Of a stretch of 64,000 nt of DNA, positions 63,042 through 64,000 are shown piece after piece; the stretch's first letter is position 1; every line of letters starts with the position of its first letter. The stretch is from Paraburkholderia adhaesiva (lineage in GTDB: Bacteria; Pseudomonadota; Gammaproteobacteria; Burkholderiales; Burkholderiaceae). A model generated the notes under the pieces. That model had not been told where the DNA came from, did no database searches, and saw nothing but the letters and a program-made list of their open reading frames with translations. The position numbers and the translations under genes are program-made. The DNA lies in NCBI RefSeq assembly GCF_021390575.1, contig NZ_JAJEJQ010000001.1, forward strand, positions 496,001 through 560,000. Direction: 5' to 3'.

Positions 63042-64000
63042 TCAGTCCTCGTACGGACCGTCGTGGCCTGCGCGCTCCGATGCGTCCGTGTCTGCACCGG
63101 TTGCGCCGCCGTCGGCACCCACGGCACCTTCGGCTGATTTGCGGTTTTTCGCGCCTCCGCGGCGGCGGCGCTTGCGCGCCGGACGTTCTTTGCCGCCCTG
63201 GGCGAGAAGCGTTTCGCGCGCGGCGGGGTCGCCGTCGATGAAATCCGTCCACCATTCGCCGACCGTTGCATCGAGTTCACCCGACTCGCAACGCAACAGG
63301 AGGAAATCATACCCTGCTCTGAAACGCGGGTGTTCCAGCAGCTTGAGCGCGCCGCGGCCGCGTTTTTCGAGGCGCTGCTGCAGGCCCCAGATCTCGCGCA
63401 TGTCCGACGAATAGCGGCGATGGATCGCGAGTTTCTCCGTCTGCGCGTCGAGCACGTCGTCCATCGCGTGATTGAGCGCGGGCACCGGATATTCGCCGGC
63501 CGCTGCGAATTGCTGGCAGCGTTGCTGGACGTCGTGCCAGAGCAGTGTCGCGAACAGGAAGCCCGGCGAGACCGGCTTGCCCGCGCGCACGCGCGCGTCG
63601 GTGCTCGAGAGCGCGAGCGAGATGAAGCGCTCGCCCTGCGGTTGCTCGAGGATCACGTCGAGCAGCGGCAAGAGGCCATGATGCAGGCCTTCCTTGCGCA
63701 GCCATTTCACGCACTCGAGCGCGTGGCCCGACAACAGCAGCTTGAGCATCTCGTCGAAGAGACGCGCGGCCGGGACGTTGTTGATGAGGTCGGCGAGTTC
63801 CTTGATCGGCTCACGCGTGCGGTCCTCGATCTCGAAGCCGAGCTTCGCCGCGAAACGCACCACGCGCATCATGCGCACCGGATCTTCGCGAAAGCGCGTC
63901 GCCGGGTCGCCGATCATGCGCAGCAGGTGCGCGCGCATGTCGGCCATGCCGTTGTGATAGTCGAGCACCGTCTGCGTCGACGGATCGTAGTACATCGCGT
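63042..64000 (-). CDS. pcnB: poly(A) polymerase I, 5' end cut by window
   Basis: 319 codons of the C-terminal part are visible; the nucleotidyltransferase start lies beyond base 64000. The frame runs to the edge and begins mid-domain with AMYYDPSTQTVLDYHNGMAD, continuing PATRFREDPVRMMRVVRFAA (RNA-binding neck). The last 50 residues are basic then acidic and low-complexity (RKRRRRGGAKNRKSAEGA and on), typical of proteobacterial PcnB tails but rich in Gly and Asp. PcnB adds poly(A) that tags RNAs for decay. It heads pcnB-folK. Confidence 0.93.
   Translation of the reverse strand, partial: AMYYDPSTQTVLDYHNGMADMRAHLLRMIGDPATRFREDPVRMMRVVRFAAKLGFEIEDRTREPIKELADLINNVPAARLFDEMLKLLLSGHALECVKWLRKEGLHHGLLPLLDVILEQPQGERFISLALSSTDARVRAGKPVSPGFLFATLLWHDVQQRCQQFAAAGEYPVPALNHAMDDVLDAQTEKLAIHRRYSSDMREIWGLQQRLEKRGRGALKLLEHPRFRAGYDFLLLRCESGELDATVGEWWTDFIDGDPAARETLLAQGGKERPARKRRRRGGAKNRKSAEGAVGADGGATGADTDASERAGHDGPYED

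Overview
The window is one continuous stretch of GC-rich core chromosome from a betaproteobacterium of the Burkholderiaceae, most likely Paraburkholderia, Caballeronia or a close relative. This rests on the gene order (queA-tgt-yajC-secD-secF, recG-oxyR, hrcA//nadK-recN, grpE-dnaK-dnaJ, yhdP-nit-tldD//glnE, dld-glcDEF) and on GC-rich codon use. Both ends cut a gene: a 2-keto-4-pentenoate hydratase at base 1 and poly(A) polymerase pcnB at base 64000. I see no insertion sequence, prophage, CRISPR array, rRNA or tRNA.

Layout. 1-4871: a meta-cleavage aromatic catabolic operon of mhp type (FAD hydroxylase, class I extradiol dioxygenase, C-C hydrolase, hydratase) facing a TetR regulator, with two matching palindromes between them. 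4872-6728: a decayed copy of the end of a WYL-regulator gene, the intact WYL regulator and a VOC protein. 7039-12440: an rRNA methyltransferase-like gene and a pqiA-pqiA-pqiB-pqiC lipid-transport operon. 12818-15015: a cytochrome b561, two YceI proteins and a 55-aa membrane protein. 15150-21430: Sec translocase subunits and queuosine genes. 21706-29002: recG, oxyR, dps, ubiA, proC and yggS. 29145-34625: dld-glcD-glcE-glcF. 34805-36761: cobalamin adenosyltransferase and flavohemoglobin. 36890-38270: aroG with a long leader. 38367-48595: the tldD-nitrilase-yhdP operon and divergent glnE. 48639-58836: recN, nadK, hrcA, hemH, hslR, grpE, dnaK and dnaJ. 58895-64000: a pabB-pabC fusion, panB, a deoxynucleoside kinase, folK and pcnB.

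The most interesting element is the aroG leader (about 38051-38270, minus strand). A promoter-like pair is followed by a 22-codon open frame with eight consecutive aromatic codons (Phe-Tyr-Phe-Tyr-Phe-Phe-Trp-Tyr), then a strong intrinsic terminator 88 bases before aroG. The 3' arm of that terminator is duplicated inside the leader frame, so a competing antiterminator can form. This is the layout of a classical ribosome-mediated attenuator, here on DAHP synthase, the entry step of aromatic amino acid synthesis.

Other regulatory signals are a probable NsrR site before hmp, a sigma-32 promoter before grpE, three 11-bp direct repeats upstream of the yajC-secDF promoter, a repeat/palindrome pair before the VOC gene, and a nested inverted repeat between glcF and yggS. 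Three short genes that are easily missed are proposed at 14848-15015, 25485-25610 and 54128-54289. All functions come from reading protein motifs and gene order; no database search was run.
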